Part shown: positions 51,419 to 62,446 of the stretch, one piece after another
How positions within the stretch are numbered: the first letter of the stretch is position 1
Layout: the number at the start of each line of letters is the position of its first letter
Source of the DNA: Stakelama pacifica
GTDB taxonomy: Bacteria; Pseudomonadota; Alphaproteobacteria; Sphingomonadales; Sphingomonadaceae
Length of the DNA stretch: 64,000 bases
Assembly: GCF_004361835.1 (NCBI RefSeq)
Contig: NZ_SNWD01000002.1
Span: forward strand, 62,001 to 126,000
Reading direction: 5' to 3'
Position numbers and translations under genes: made by a program
Notes under the pieces: generated by a model
The model's input: only the letters and a program-made list of their open reading frames with translations
Database searches by the model: none
What the model was told of the DNA's origin: nothing

Positions 51419-52051
51419 ATGACACCCCCCGTCGCCTGGCAAATCGGCCCGCTCCTGCCCTGGCTCGACCTGCTATCGGTCGCGGTATTCGCCGCCACCG
51501 GTGCGGTTGCAGCCACGCGCGCGGGCCAGACGCTCGTCACCGCCATGTTCTTTGCGCTGATTACCGGCGTGGGGGGCGGAACCCTGCGCGACCTTCTGAT
51601 CGACGCGCCGGTTTTCTGGGTCCATGACCGGGTGGTCGCCGGGATCTGCATCGGCGCGGCGCTGACCGTCTGGCTTACGCCCGAACGCTGGTGGCAGGGA
51701 AAGCTGTTTGCGTGGCTCGATGCTGTCGGGCTTGCCGCCTATGCGGTGTTCGGCGCGGCGAAATCGATGGGCTTTGGCATTCCGCCGGTCCCTGCTGCGG
51801 TGCTGGGCATCGTCAATGCCTGTGCAGGCGGCATTATCCGCGACATGCTCGCCAACGAACCGTCGATCCTGATGCGGCCGGAGCTCTATGTTACTGCGGC
51901 CGCGCTGGCAGCGGCAACTTACGTCACGCTGCATCAGTTCGATACGCCGTCTTTCGCCGCAGCGATTATCGCGACCTTTGCCGGGTTCGGGCTTCGCGGC
52001 GCAGCGCTGCACTGGCGGATCGCGCTTCCCGCCTATCGCGGAAAGCGCTGA
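51419..52051 (+). CDS. TRIC/UPF0126 family cation channel-like protein
   Basis: 210 residues from ATG at 51419. Two repeats of three helices each, with the conserved glycine motifs FAATGAVAATRAG, GVGGGTLRDLL and its repeat NACAGGIIRDML. Bacterial TRIC homologues form trimeric potassium-permeable channels. The longer start at 51380 lies within an unfavourable context. Confidence 0.87.
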   Translation: MTPPVAWQIGPLLPWLDLLSVAVFAATGAVAATRAGQTLVTAMFFALITGVGGGTLRDLLIDAPVFWVHDRVVAGICIGAALTVWLTPERWWQGKLFAWLDAVGLAAYAVFGAAKSMGFGIPPVPAAVLGIVNACAGGIIRDMLANEPSILMRPELYVTAAALAAATYVTLHQFDTPSFAAAIIATFAGFGLRGAALHWRIALPAYRGKR

Positions 52052-52069
52052 TCCGCCCCGACGGCGAAA

Positions 52070-53968
52070 TTATTGCGCCGCGTGCTGAAGGAAGAGGCTG
52101 ACCAGCTTCGTATCTTCAGGCGAAGGCGCGACCGGCCCCAGCCCCGCGCATTGCAGGCAGCGCGCCTGAACCGACCCGGCATCGACCAGCCGCCGTGCAT
52201 CGCCGAACGCCTGTGCCAGCATCGCGCGCCGCTCCATCCCCACCCGGGCGAACAGATCGGTCGTCGCATCGGCGCTGACATGGTCGTTATCCTTATCATC
52301 GCTTTCGCGCAGCAGCGATGCGATCAGCTGTTCGAACTCGCCCGGCTTTTCGGTCAGATATTCGGCATGGACCTTTTTGGGGTCGAGCTTCGCGCGCTTC
52401 GCCGCTTCGGCAATGGCATCGTCCAGCCCGCCGAACTTGTCGACGAGCCCCAGCTGACGCGCATCGCCGCCGACCCACACGCGGCCCTGACCGATCTCAT
52501 TCACGCGCTCCGGCGTCATCTTGCGCGATTTGGCGACGAGGCCGACAAAGCGAGCATAGCCGTTCTCGATCTGCGATTGCAGGATCTGATCGAATTCGGG
52601 CGTGGTGCCCGCATAGATATCGGGCTGCCCCGATAGCGGCGTGGTCTTCACGCCATCGGCATTCACCCCGATCTTTTTCAGCGTATCCTCGAAGGTCGGG
52701 ATGATGCCGAAAATGCCGATCGAACCGGTGATGGTATTGGGTTCGGCGAAGATTTCCTCGCCCGCCGTCGACACCCAGTACCCGCCGCTCGCAGCGAGCG
52801 ATCCCATCGAGGTTACGACCGGGATGCCCTTCGCCTTTGCCTGAAGCAGCGCCTGACGAATCTGTTCAGACGCAAGCGCCGATCCGCCGGGCGAATCGAC
52901 GCGAACCACCAGCGCCTTCAGCTTGTCGTCCTTCAGCGCATCGAGGATCAGGCGCGAAATCGTCTCCCCGCCCGCCATGCCCGGCTTCGCTTCGCCATCG
53001 ACGATCTCACCCGCAACGGTGATGACGCCGATCGCGTCGCCGGTCGTCGGCAGCGGATGCGCGTCGAGCCAGTCCTGATAACCGATCGCTCTGAAGCTCC
53101 CCGCCGGACGGTCATCGGGCGTACCCGCAATCTCCGCCACGCGCTTCCCGAACGCAATCCGGTCGCCCATATGATCGATCAGCTTCGCGTTCATCGAAGC
53201 CTTGGCCAGATCGCCGTTCGCTGCGGCAATCAGCGTTGCCGGGTCAGCGACCATCGCCTTGATATCGGCCTGTGGCCGCAGCTTCGCGACCATTTCCTGC
53301 CACTGGCTGAAAATCGATCCGTACAGCGCCTGCATCGCCTCTTTCGCGGCAGGCGACTGGTCGGAGCGCATATAGGGTTCGACCGCCGACTTATAGGTGC
53401 CGACGCGATAGATATGCGCGTTGACGCCGAGCTTATCGAGCAGCCCCTTATAATAAAGCTGCGACCCGCCCGGTCCGCGGATCAGCACGCCGCCCATCGG
53501 ATCGGACCAGATTTCGCTCGCGGCAGAGGCAAGCATATAGCCCGAATCGGTATAGGCAGTGGCATAGGCCAGCACGGGCTTTCCGCTTTTGCGGACATCG
53601 GCGATCGCGCTCGCCACGCTGGTCAGCGCGGCGGGATAGCCGCCCATGAACCCGTCCAGGTCAAGCACGACCGCCTTCACCCGGTCATCGCCCTTCGCCG
53701 CTTCCAGCGCTCGGGTAACGTCCTGAAGCGCGAATTCGTGCGGGATCGCCTGACCGGTCAGTGCAGCCGTCGGATCGATCCGGGCAGGCTGTTCGGTGAT
53801 CGTCCCATCGAGCGCGAGAAACAGGGCGCCGTCCTCGATCGCCTTATTGTCGGGACGTGCCGACAGCACGGCGAACAGGCCGGCAAAGAAAAGGAGCAGC
53901 AGCGCGAGCACCAGCGCATCCTTGATCCCGACCAAAATTTTCCAGGCGCCGCGTACCAGTCGCACCAT
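52070..53968 (-). CDS. sppA: Signal peptide peptidase SppA, 67K type
   Basis: 632 residues from ATG at 53968; the frame continues further upstream but without family sequence. One membrane anchor (about 17-35, ALVLALLLLFFAGLFAVLS), then tandem S49 domains. The catalytic Lys is in RVGTYKSAVEP of the first domain and Ser in MGSLAASGGYWVS of the second, the Ser/Lys dyad of the family. It degrades cleaved signal peptides at the inner membrane. Convergent with the UPF0126 gene. Confidence 0.93.
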   Translation of the reverse strand: MVRLVRGAWKILVGIKDALVLALLLLFFAGLFAVLSARPDNKAIEDGALFLALDGTITEQPARIDPTAALTGQAIPHEFALQDVTRALEAAKGDDRVKAVVLDLDGFMGGYPAALTSVASAIADVRKSGKPVLAYATAYTDSGYMLASAASEIWSDPMGGVLIRGPGGSQLYYKGLLDKLGVNAHIYRVGTYKSAVEPYMRSDQSPAAKEAMQALYGSIFSQWQEMVAKLRPQADIKAMVADPATLIAAANGDLAKASMNAKLIDHMGDRIAFGKRVAEIAGTPDDRPAGSFRAIGYQDWLDAHPLPTTGDAIGVITVAGEIVDGEAKPGMAGGETISRLILDALKDDKLKALVVRVDSPGGSALASEQIRQALLQAKAKGIPVVTSMGSLAASGGYWVSTAGEEIFAEPNTITGSIGIFGIIPTFEDTLKKIGVNADGVKTTPLSGQPDIYAGTTPEFDQILQSQIENGYARFVGLVAKSRKMTPERVNEIGQGRVWVGGDARQLGLVDKFGGLDDAIAEAAKRAKLDPKKVHAEYLTEKPGEFEQLIASLLRESDDKDNDHVSADATTDLFARVGMERRAMLAQAFGDARRLVDAGSVQARCLQCAGLGPVAPSPEDTKLVSLFLQHAAQ

Positions 53969-54107
53969 TGCTTCTCCCGCACATTTCGCCGCCCAATACG
54001 GCGCGCACCGGCGTACACAAAGAGTCTTACCCCGGCAATACGCCCGCGCTCCCGCCAAAAAAGCAATTGCGGCAAACCGCCTCCCGCCTGCTACAGGCCG
54101 CTGCATC

Positions 54108-55508
54108 ATGGAATCGCCCGTCATCAGCCATCCGCCGCTTACCGGCAGCGCGCCCGCCGACTGGCGGGGCGAGCTGCGCGCGCTATGGCGGCTCGCATGG
54201 CCGCTGGTCGCCGCGAATCTGTTGCAGATGGCAGTCTATGCCAGCGATGTGATCTTCGTCGCGCGGCTGGGTACCGAAGCGCTCGCTGCGGCAACGCTGG
54301 GCGTTTATTATTACACCGTGCTGATGTTCGCGCTGATCGGACTGGTCACCGCGGCGTCGCCGGTCATCGCTGCCGAGCTCGGCCGTCGTCGCCATGCGGT
54401 GCGCGAGGTTCGGCGCTCGTTCCGCATGGCTTTATGGGTCGGCACCATCGCCGCACTGCCGCTTTTCCCCTTCCTGCTGTTCGGCGAATCCATGCTTCGC
54501 CTGCTGGGGCAGGATGCAGCGGCTGCAGCGGCGGCGGGCCGCTATCTCGACATATTGCTGGTCGCGATGATCCCGACCATGGCCTCGGCGGTGCTGCGCA
54601 TTACCGTGTCGGCGCTGGGTCGCCCCGGCTGGGCACTGGCGGTCACGGCGCTTGCGCTTGGCGTCAACATTATCGGCAACTGGGTGCTGGTGTTCGGAAA
54701 TCTGGGCTTCCCGGCGCTCGGACTCGAGGGCGCTGCGCTGGCGAGCACGATCACCAGCCTTGCGATGCTCGGCGCCTATATCGTCATCCTGTTCACCGAC
54801 CGGCATCTGCGCCGCTATCACCTGTTCGGCAATTGGTGGCGGACCGAATGGAGCCGTTTCTGGGAGCTGGTCCGGCTCGGCGTTCCGATCGCGCTGACGA
54901 TGACGTTCGAAGGCGCGGTGTTCAGTGCCGCAGCCTTTCTGATGGGCCTGATCGGCGTTACTGAGGTCGCCGCCCATGCGGTCGCGCTGCAGATCGCGGC
55001 GCTTTCCTTTCAGGTGCCATGGGGCATCGGACAGGCAGCGACCATTCGCGTCGGCATGGCCTATGGCGCGCGCGATCATCGCTGGATCGAAGTGGCCGGG
55101 CGCGTGGCGCTGGCCATGGGGATCGGCTTCATGGCGCTGACCGCGGTCGCGCTATGGGTAGCGCCGCGATTCTTCGTATCGCTATATCTGGACGTCAATG
55201 ACGCCAATGCGCGCACCGTCGCGCTGGCGGTCGAATATCTCGCTATCGCTGCCGTGTTCCAGCTGTTCGACGGGGCGCAGGCAGTCGCGGCGGGCGTGCT
55301 GCGCGGGCTTCAGGATACGCGGGTGCCGATGATCATCGCCGGATTTTCCTATTGGGCGGCAGGATTCGGCACCGCCATCCTGTTCGGCTTCACGCTCGGT
55401 TATGCGGGTGTCGGCATCTGGATCGGGCTCGCTACCGGACTCGCTTTCGCCGCCGTGATGCTGTGCGGACGCTGGGGCATGCGGGCGCGGCTGGGGCTTT
55501 TGCCGTAG
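54108..55508 (+). CDS. MATE family efflux transporter
   Basis: 466 residues from ATG at 54108, which overlaps nothing upstream. Twelve hydrophobic segments in two halves; the NorM-type motifs LAWPLVAANLLQMAVYASDVIF and LGVPIALTMTFEGAVFSAAAF mark the start of each half. It exports cationic drugs or metabolites driven by Na+ or H+. It diverges from sppA across about 140 bases. Confidence 0.9.
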   Translation: MESPVISHPPLTGSAPADWRGELRALWRLAWPLVAANLLQMAVYASDVIFVARLGTEALAAATLGVYYYTVLMFALIGLVTAASPVIAAELGRRRHAVREVRRSFRMALWVGTIAALPLFPFLLFGESMLRLLGQDAAAAAAAGRYLDILLVAMIPTMASAVLRITVSALGRPGWALAVTALALGVNIIGNWVLVFGNLGFPALGLEGAALASTITSLAMLGAYIVILFTDRHLRRYHLFGNWWRTEWSRFWELVRLGVPIALTMTFEGAVFSAAAFLMGLIGVTEVAAHAVALQIAALSFQVPWGIGQAATIRVGMAYGARDHRWIEVAGRVALAMGIGFMALTAVALWVAPRFFVSLYLDVNDANARTVALAVEYLAIAAVFQLFDGAQAVAAGVLRGLQDTRVPMIIAGFSYWAAGFGTAILFGFTLGYAGVGIWIGLATGLAFAAVMLCGRWGMRARLGLLP

Positions 55509-55566
55509 CGACAACACGGCTCGGCCCGCACCGTCATCGCAATGCAAATTTTTGTTCCCATACCCG

Positions 55567-55595
55567 TTGACGACACCGCACGGCGTTCGCATATC
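55567..55595 (+). promoter_or_regulatory. Candidate groESL promoter
   Basis: TTGACG at 55567-55572, 17-base spacer, CATATC at 55590-55595, ending 8 bases before the CIRCE element. Transcription would start within or just before CIRCE, as in other HrcA-controlled operons. Confidence 0.5.
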
Positions 55596-55603
55596 CCGTT
55601 CCG

Positions 55604-55630
55604 TTAGCACTCGCATTAGGTGAGTGCTAA
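55604..55630 (+). promoter_or_regulatory. CIRCE operator (HrcA site)
   Basis: TTAGCACTC-N9-GAGTGCTAA with perfect 9-base arms, 31 bases before the groES start. This is the canonical HrcA heat-shock repressor target. Confidence 0.97.
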
Positions 55631-55661
55631 AACTCAATTTATGCAGGAAAGGATAGCGCGC

Positions 55662-55949
55662 ATGAACTTTCGTCCGCTGCACGACCGCGTGCTCGTTCGC
55701 CGCGTTGAGGCCGAAGAAAAGACGGCCGGCGGCATCATCATCCCCGACACCGCCAAGGAAAAGCCGCAGGAAGGCGAAGTCGTCGCCGCCGGTGCAGGCG
55801 CCAAGTCGGAAGATGGCAAGGTGACCCCCCTCGACGTGAAGGCGGGCGACCGCATTCTGTTCGGCAAATGGTCCGGCACCGAAGTACGCGTTCAGGGCGA
55901 AGACCTTCTGATCATGAAGGAAAGCGACATTCTGGGCATCGTAGCCTGA
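55662..55949 (+). CDS. groES: Co-chaperonin GroES
   Basis: 95 residues from ATG at 55662 ([20 protein letters not shown]); an upstream in-frame ATG at 55620 lies inside CIRCE and is not used. Mobile loop [20 protein letters not shown] and the roof GVVAAG-type hairpin are normal. It caps the GroEL cavity. 114 bases separate it from groEL. Confidence 0.97.
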   Translation: MNFRPLHDRVLVRRVEAEEKTAGGIIIPDTAKEKPQEGEVVAAGAGAKSEDGKVTPLDVKAGDRILFGKWSGTEVRVQGEDLLIMKESDILGIVA

Positions 55950-56039
55950 CGATATCGCTCGCTCCGGCAGCCATGCCGGAGCCGCCCGAAAGGGCGCGCA
56001 TCTTGAAATCTACCGTTCCCGGCCGTGTCGCCGGGATAA

Positions 56040-57716
<1,677 letters not shown>

Positions 57717-57770
57717 TCCATGGCGTCGGGGCCGGGACTGCCGGCCCCGCCAACCATTTGCGAAAGATTT

Positions 57771-57805
57771 GGGCCGGAGGTGGCGACACCTTCCGGCCCT
57801 TTTCT
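57771..57805 (+). terminator. groEL terminator
   Basis: GGGCCGGAGGTG, loop GCGA, CACCTTCCGGCCC then TTTTC: a 12-13 base stem with T-run. A second hairpin GGGGCCGG-N5-CCGGCCCC lies at 57728-57748. Confidence 0.9.
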
Positions 57806-57871
57806 TTGGCGCAAGGGGATGCAACGCAGGGACGGCGCAACCCTTCCCCGGGTCGGGCGGTTTGAAGCGGC

Positions 57872-58330
57872 ATGAACCGCGTCGCCGCCCCGCCCATCCC
57901 GATCGACAGCCTGATTTTCGGCTATGGCCCGATGCTTCCCTTCATCGCTGCCGCGCTTGCCTGCTGGGCGATGCCTGCCCCATGGCCCAGCATTGCGGTG
58001 TGGCTGATGACGATATGGGGTGCGATGATCCTCACCTTTGTCGGCGGCGTCCGGCGCGGATTCGGGTTCGGCTATCGCGGCGCATGCACCGGGGTCGAGA
58101 TCGCGACGATGCTGGTGTATTTCATTACCGCGGGCCTCGCGCTGCTCCTGCCCTGGCCCGCGCTCTCGGTATTCCTGCTGGCGGCAGGCTTCGCGCTCGC
58201 TGCGATCCTCGACACCCGCGCCGCGCTCAAAGGCAATGCCCCTGCCCATTTCGCCGCGCTGCGTATCCCGCAATTCGGCATAGCTACGGTGAGCCTGCTT
58301 ATCGCGGGGCTGTCGCTTTATTCCCGATAG
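57872..58330 (+). CDS. DUF3429 membrane protein
   Basis: 152 residues, five hydrophobic segments. The conserved GFGYGPMLPF-like opening (FGYGPMLPFIAAALACW) and WGAMILTFVGGVRRGFGFG are the DUF3429 signature. Function unknown. It follows groEL after a terminator and so has its own promoter. Confidence 0.85.
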   Translation: MNRVAAPPIPIDSLIFGYGPMLPFIAAALACWAMPAPWPSIAVWLMTIWGAMILTFVGGVRRGFGFGYRGACTGVEIATMLVYFITAGLALLLPWPALSVFLLAAGFALAAILDTRAALKGNAPAHFAALRIPQFGIATVSLLIAGLSLYSR

Positions 58331-58480
58331 CGCATCGCGATGCTCCGCTTCACCCAAGCAACCCGGAGACCCCAGCTTTCGCTGGGGGTGACGACTGGTG
58401 GCGAGGGTCGCAACATGCGGATAGGTCCACCTCGACGCAGGATATGAGCGGATTTCTCCATCCAGATACGCCTTGATATT

Positions 58481-58563
58481 TATCGAAAATCGATACTGCT
58501 TTATTGACTATCGATAAATTCGAGTTTATCGAAATTCGATAAGAGAGATATCGTAGGTCGATA
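58481..58563 (+). promoter_or_regulatory. Cluster of TATCGA-N3-TCGATA operator-like repeats
   Basis: Perfect or near-perfect copies at 58481-58495, 58527-58541 and 58549-58563 (one mismatch), plus a half-degenerate copy at 58509-58523. They cover a TTGACT-like -35 at 58504-58509 and run to 5 bases before the next start codon. Likely bound by the XRE-type regulator encoded two genes on. Confidence 0.75.
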
Positions 58564-58567
58564 CATC

Positions 58568-59077
58568 ATGAATGTTCTGAAACTGTCGCGCTTCCTTGTG
58601 CGGGGATTATTCTGGCTCAACATTCTGGCAGGCGCGGGATTCGTCGCCGTTCTGGCATGGTGGGCGGTGTCGCCGGATGTCATTCTGACGGCGGTAGGTA
58701 CAAAATACGGTATCGATCAGGCGCCGATGGTGCTGAACTTTATGAGGCTGGCACTCATACTTGGCGCCGTCGCCGCAATTCCCGTTGGCCTGTTGCTGGC
58801 TCTGCTATCGCGAATGATCGATACCGTGGGTCAGGGAACGCCCTTCATCACCGCCAATGCCGTCAGACTTCGGAAAATGGCGTGGCTGATCCTGGGTTTT
58901 CAGCTTCTCGATCTGCTGGGGGGCCTCCTCTCCTTCTATGCCCAAAAGAACGATATCGACTGGATCGGCTGGAGCCCGTCACTGCTTGGCTGGCTGCTCG
59001 TCCTGCTCCTGTTCATCCTCGCCGGCATCTTCGAACAGGGTGTTGCGATGCGCGATGATCTTGAGGGAACGGTCTGA
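58568..59077 (+). CDS. DUF2975 membrane protein
   Basis: 169 residues, four helices (LFWLNILAGAGFVAVLAWW, LILGAVAAIPVGLLLALL, MAWLILGFQLLDLLGGLL, LLGWLLVLLLFILAGIFEQG). The segment SRMIDTVGQGTPFITANAVRLRKMAW is the DUF2975 core. Members are typically paired with a small XRE-type regulator, as here with a one-base overlap (TGATG). The start codon sits right behind the operator cluster. Confidence 0.88.
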   Translation: MNVLKLSRFLVRGLFWLNILAGAGFVAVLAWWAVSPDVILTAVGTKYGIDQAPMVLNFMRLALILGAVAAIPVGLLLALLSRMIDTVGQGTPFITANAVRLRKMAWLILGFQLLDLLGGLLSFYAQKNDIDWIGWSPSLLGWLLVLLLFILAGIFEQGVAMRDDLEGTV

Positions 59078-59298
59078 TGCCGATCACCGTCAAGCTCGAC
59101 GACCTGCTCCATGCGCGGCGGATGACGCTTACCGAATTGTCCGACCGGGTCGGCATTACGCTCGCCAATCTTTCGGTTCTCAAGACCGGAAAAGCCAAAG
59201 CGATCCGCTTTTCGACCCTCGAAGCTGTTTGCCGCGCGCTCGACTGCCAGCCCGGCGACATTTTCGTTTTCGAAGAAGATGAGGAGACCGAACAATGA
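59077..59298 (+). CDS. XRE-type transcriptional regulator (YozG-like)
   Basis: 73 residues, essentially one helix-turn-helix domain: LDDLLHARRMTLTELSDRVG, ITLANLSVLKTGKAKAIRFS, TLEAVCRALDCQPGDIFVF, with an acidic tail. Close in layout to the YozG regulators that accompany DUF2975 proteins. The probable targets are the inverted repeats at 58481-58563, giving autoregulation of the operon. Coupled to both neighbours (TGATG and ATGA overlaps). Confidence 0.88.
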   Translation: MPITVKLDDLLHARRMTLTELSDRVGITLANLSVLKTGKAKAIRFSTLEAVCRALDCQPGDIFVFEEDEETEQ

Positions 59299-60083
59299 AG
59301 TGGCTGAAGCATTTTGGAACTGATCTGGTCGGGGCGCATTTCGACGGTGCGCGAACGCTTTATGCGCTGCGCTGGATGTTCGGGGCCATCATCCTTTGGG
59401 AGTTCGCCCAGCACGTCGTGGAATATCGCATCGGCATGTTTGAAAATGTCGAGACTGCGCGTGCCGTGCCCATGAACAGTTCGCGCATGATGTTGGGCTG
59501 GATCAAGATGCTGTCGGTTTATGTCGGCGGTTTTTTCGTTCTGCGCTACCTTGGAACGGTGCGCGCCAATCGCGCCGTATCAGCGCCGGGCATCGCCTTT
59601 CTGCGGTACCTTCCTTATCTGATCTATTCGTTGATCCTGTTTGGAGCACTATTCTACGCCCGCCAATATCTCGCCGAAGACAAGGTGCTGCCCGTCCAGG
59701 CCACAATCGGCCTTGGCCAGGTTTTTATCGAGCCGCTGCTGATGGCGTGGATAGTATCGAGCGCAACGGACGGAGCCGTACCCAATCCAATCGCCTCGGC
59801 GCGAAGAACCGGCCTGCTCTACCTTTACGCCCTGCCGCTCTTCTTCGTCGGGCGGCTACCGATCAATATCCTTCATCAAATGCTCAATCGCTATGCGGTC
59901 GGGCGGGAGCCGATACTGTTATGGCCGATGCTTGTCGTTGATGCGGTGGTTGTGGGTCTGATTGTTGCGATCATTCCCGCTATCTCTGTGCGCGTCGCTA
60001 TGCGCATCGATGAGCGAACCGCGCGGCGCGAAGAAATCCGGGCTGCAAATGCTCGCCTCGCGACGCCCCTTCCTTCGGCCTGA
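59295..60083 (+). CDS. Six-helix membrane protein of unknown function
   Basis: 262 residues with six hydrophobic segments at about 22-42, 66-88, 104-127, 137-158, 172-192 and 207-236. The last loop is rich in Arg/Glu (RVAMRIDERTARREEIRAAN). I recognise no family. Its ATG overlaps the regulator stop (ATGA), so it is the third member of the DUF2975-regulator operon. Confidence 0.7.
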   Translation: MKWLKHFGTDLVGAHFDGARTLYALRWMFGAIILWEFAQHVVEYRIGMFENVETARAVPMNSSRMMLGWIKMLSVYVGGFFVLRYLGTVRANRAVSAPGIAFLRYLPYLIYSLILFGALFYARQYLAEDKVLPVQATIGLGQVFIEPLLMAWIVSSATDGAVPNPIASARRTGLLYLYALPLFFVGRLPINILHQMLNRYAVGREPILLWPMLVVDAVVVGLIVAIIPAISVRVAMRIDERTARREEIRAANARLATPLPSA

Positions 60084-60091
60084 TTACATTT

Positions 60092-60119
60092 TTCCTCGGC
60101 ATCAGAAAATGCCGAGGAA
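60092..60119. terminator. Bidirectional hairpin overlapping the AsmA gene end
   Basis: TTCCTCGGCAT, loop CAGAAA, ATGCCGAGGAA: an 11-base perfect stem between convergent genes. The right arm is also the coding sequence for the last residues of the AsmA-like protein. Confidence 0.8.
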
Positions 60120-62279
60120 TTTCTTGCGCTGCTCCTTCTTCTCGCCCTTGTCCTGTTTGCCGTCTTCGCTCGTTGCGGTGGTGCCATTGCCGACATCGTC
60201 GCGCTTTTCGCCCTTTGCGGTGCGCTGAGCGCTTGCCTTTGCGCCTGCCAGAACGGGGCCGCAGGCGGTTGCCTTTGCATCGCCGATATCGACGAACGAC
60301 AGGACCGACGCGACCGGCGTGGCGACCAGCCCCAGGCCTATGGCCGTGCCTGCGCGAGCCAGCAGGTCGCCGCTGATCGGATCGATAGCGGGTTTGGCGA
60401 AATAGCCCTTGATCGCGACCGGGGACTGGCCGGAGAACAGCGAGAATTTCTTTGAATCGGCGCGGAAGGCAAGGTCGAGCGCCTCGTTCCGGAAACTGAA
60501 TCCGCCACGGCCAATCATCACATTCTTCGCAGTGTCGATCAGGATCGGGTCCGCCGCCGCCACGCCATCGCGCACCGTGAAGCCGATCAGCCCGCAATTA
60601 ATCTCGACCGGCTGTTTCAGCTTATCCTCGAACATCTTCTGGACGAAAGTACCGATATCAATCTCGGCAAGCTGCGCATTGCGCGCCCAGAAGGTGCCTT
60701 TGGGCATGATGATGGCGATCCGGCCATCGGCGTTGCTGAGCGATTCATGCACCGAATCGCCCCGCCCGGTGAGCTTCACCCGCGCCTTCAACACGCCGCT
60801 GGTCCCCGATTGCTCCACCCCCCATCCGGCGAGCAGGACGCCCATCGGCGTCGGCGACAGGCGTATATCATAATCGGTAACGACAGGATCGCGCCGTGCA
60901 TCGATGCTGATGTCCGAACTGACATGCCCGCGCGCCATGTCGAAGGTAAGCGGCGACAATTTGAGCAGCCGGTTGTCGAGGTTCAGCGTCAGATCGGCAT
61001 TCGAAACAGGCAGGTTCGGCGCGCGGATCGTACGCACGCGATAGCGGATTTCGGCATCCACATTGGCGAGCGCGTCGATTCGCAGCTTTGCATCGGGAAG
61101 CACACGGGGATGCCCGCCAATTTGCTCGATCGCGCCCTTCGCACCCTGTTCCGCCAGACGGTTGGGGTCATAGCCGATGAACGGCCCGACATCGACGATA
61201 TCGAGCGTCCGGGTGGAAAGGTCGCCGGTGAGCTTCAACCGTGGCTCGCCCAGCCGAACGGTGAGTTTGCCCGAAAGGTCGCTATCGCCGAATTTGCCTT
61301 TCAAACCCGTCAGCCGCCATTCGTCCCCCGCCTTGGTAAAGGCTGTCGTCAGGTGATAGCGGCGCGTATCGGGGATGGGGACGCCCAGCACCGCGAACAG
61401 GCTGGCGAGATTCGCGCCGCGCACATCGGCATGCAGATCGGCTCCGTCCAGCTCGGTCGCGCCGGGCAACGTACCGCTGACATCGCCGCGCGCATCGGCA
61501 GTCGTCACGCGCATGGCTAGCTGATTGCGCCCGCCCGAAACCGTATCGTCGGGCGAAAGCAGCGCGCCGAGCACGTTGAAGGGGGTTCCGCGCGCCTCCC
61601 CCGTCCCCTTGAACCGCAGCGCCTGACCGATGCGCGAACCACTTGTCGCCACGGTATCGAACCGGATGTCGGCACCAAGCTGCCCCTTGGGATCGCTATA
61701 GCGAAGCTGCGTACCTGCGAAGCGGGCCCGCGTGATCGTCGGCAGGTCGAGCGGCTTTCCCTTTTCCTTCGGATCGCCAAAGGTCCAGCTGTTGCGCGCA
61801 TGGTCGGCATCCCATTCGAAATCCACCGTCGCGCCGTCGAGCGCCAGTCGATGGACCCGGCGCTGACCGATCAGGAAACTCAGCGTCGCGATATCGGCAT
61901 CGATTCGCTGGGCCTGAAAGAAATTGCGCTGCTTCGCCCAGTCGGGGTTGGAAACGCTGAGGCCATCGGCACGAAAATGCACATCAATCGGGTTGAAATA
62001 GAATTGAAAGTCGCCAGCCACCTGAACGTTGCGATGCGACAGGCGGCTGGCGATGCTTTCGAACGGGCCTTTCAGGAACCGCCCTTTGGTGATGAAAAGG
62101 ATCAGCCAGCACAGAAACAACGCGGCGATCAGGCCATACAGGACGCGAATCGCGATCCGTGCCCAACGCGGTGCACGGGCGGGCACCATCGGCGGAATGC
62201 GGGACCATGTCCGGCTTGCACGATCGCGCCACCGGGCGGTAACGCTGTCTGGCGAAGCAGAAGCATGAGCATTGTTCAT
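60102..62279 (-). CDS. AsmA family protein
   Basis: 725 residues. A basic N-terminus, one membrane anchor at about 45-66 (VLYGLIAALFLCWLILFITKG), then a long beta-rich periplasmic part typical of AsmA/TamB-like bridges: LKGPFESIASRLSHRNVQVAGDF at the start and an AsmA_2-like C-terminal section with PVAIKGYFAKPAIDPISGD. The last 50 residues are low complexity, Lys/Glu/Asp-rich. Members take part in lipid or envelope transport. Start at 62279 is the first ATG; it leaves a reasonable cytoplasmic segment. Confidence 0.87.
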   Translation of the reverse strand: MNNAHASASPDSVTARWRDRASRTWSRIPPMVPARAPRWARIAIRVLYGLIAALFLCWLILFITKGRFLKGPFESIASRLSHRNVQVAGDFQFYFNPIDVHFRADGLSVSNPDWAKQRNFFQAQRIDADIATLSFLIGQRRVHRLALDGATVDFEWDADHARNSWTFGDPKEKGKPLDLPTITRARFAGTQLRYSDPKGQLGADIRFDTVATSGSRIGQALRFKGTGEARGTPFNVLGALLSPDDTVSGGRNQLAMRVTTADARGDVSGTLPGATELDGADLHADVRGANLASLFAVLGVPIPDTRRYHLTTAFTKAGDEWRLTGLKGKFGDSDLSGKLTVRLGEPRLKLTGDLSTRTLDIVDVGPFIGYDPNRLAEQGAKGAIEQIGGHPRVLPDAKLRIDALANVDAEIRYRVRTIRAPNLPVSNADLTLNLDNRLLKLSPLTFDMARGHVSSDISIDARRDPVVTDYDIRLSPTPMGVLLAGWGVEQSGTSGVLKARVKLTGRGDSVHESLSNADGRIAIIMPKGTFWARNAQLAEIDIGTFVQKMFEDKLKQPVEINCGLIGFTVRDGVAAADPILIDTAKNVMIGRGGFSFRNEALDLAFRADSKKFSLFSGQSPVAIKGYFAKPAIDPISGDLLARAGTAIGLGLVATPVASVLSFVDIGDAKATACGPVLAGAKASAQRTAKGEKRDDVGNGTTATSEDGKQDKGEKKEQRKKFLGIF

Positions 62280-62446
62280 TCGCGATAAAAGCGCCGGCAG
62301 GGCATGAGTTCCGCACGCTCCTCGCTTGCCAAGACGAAGCGGTTACGCTATGCGCCCGCCTTTCCGCGCGACCATTAAGGAACTGGCCGGCCATCAAGGG
62401 CTGCCGAGTCCGTTCGCAGGCCGCGCATCATGCGAAAGGAGACAAA

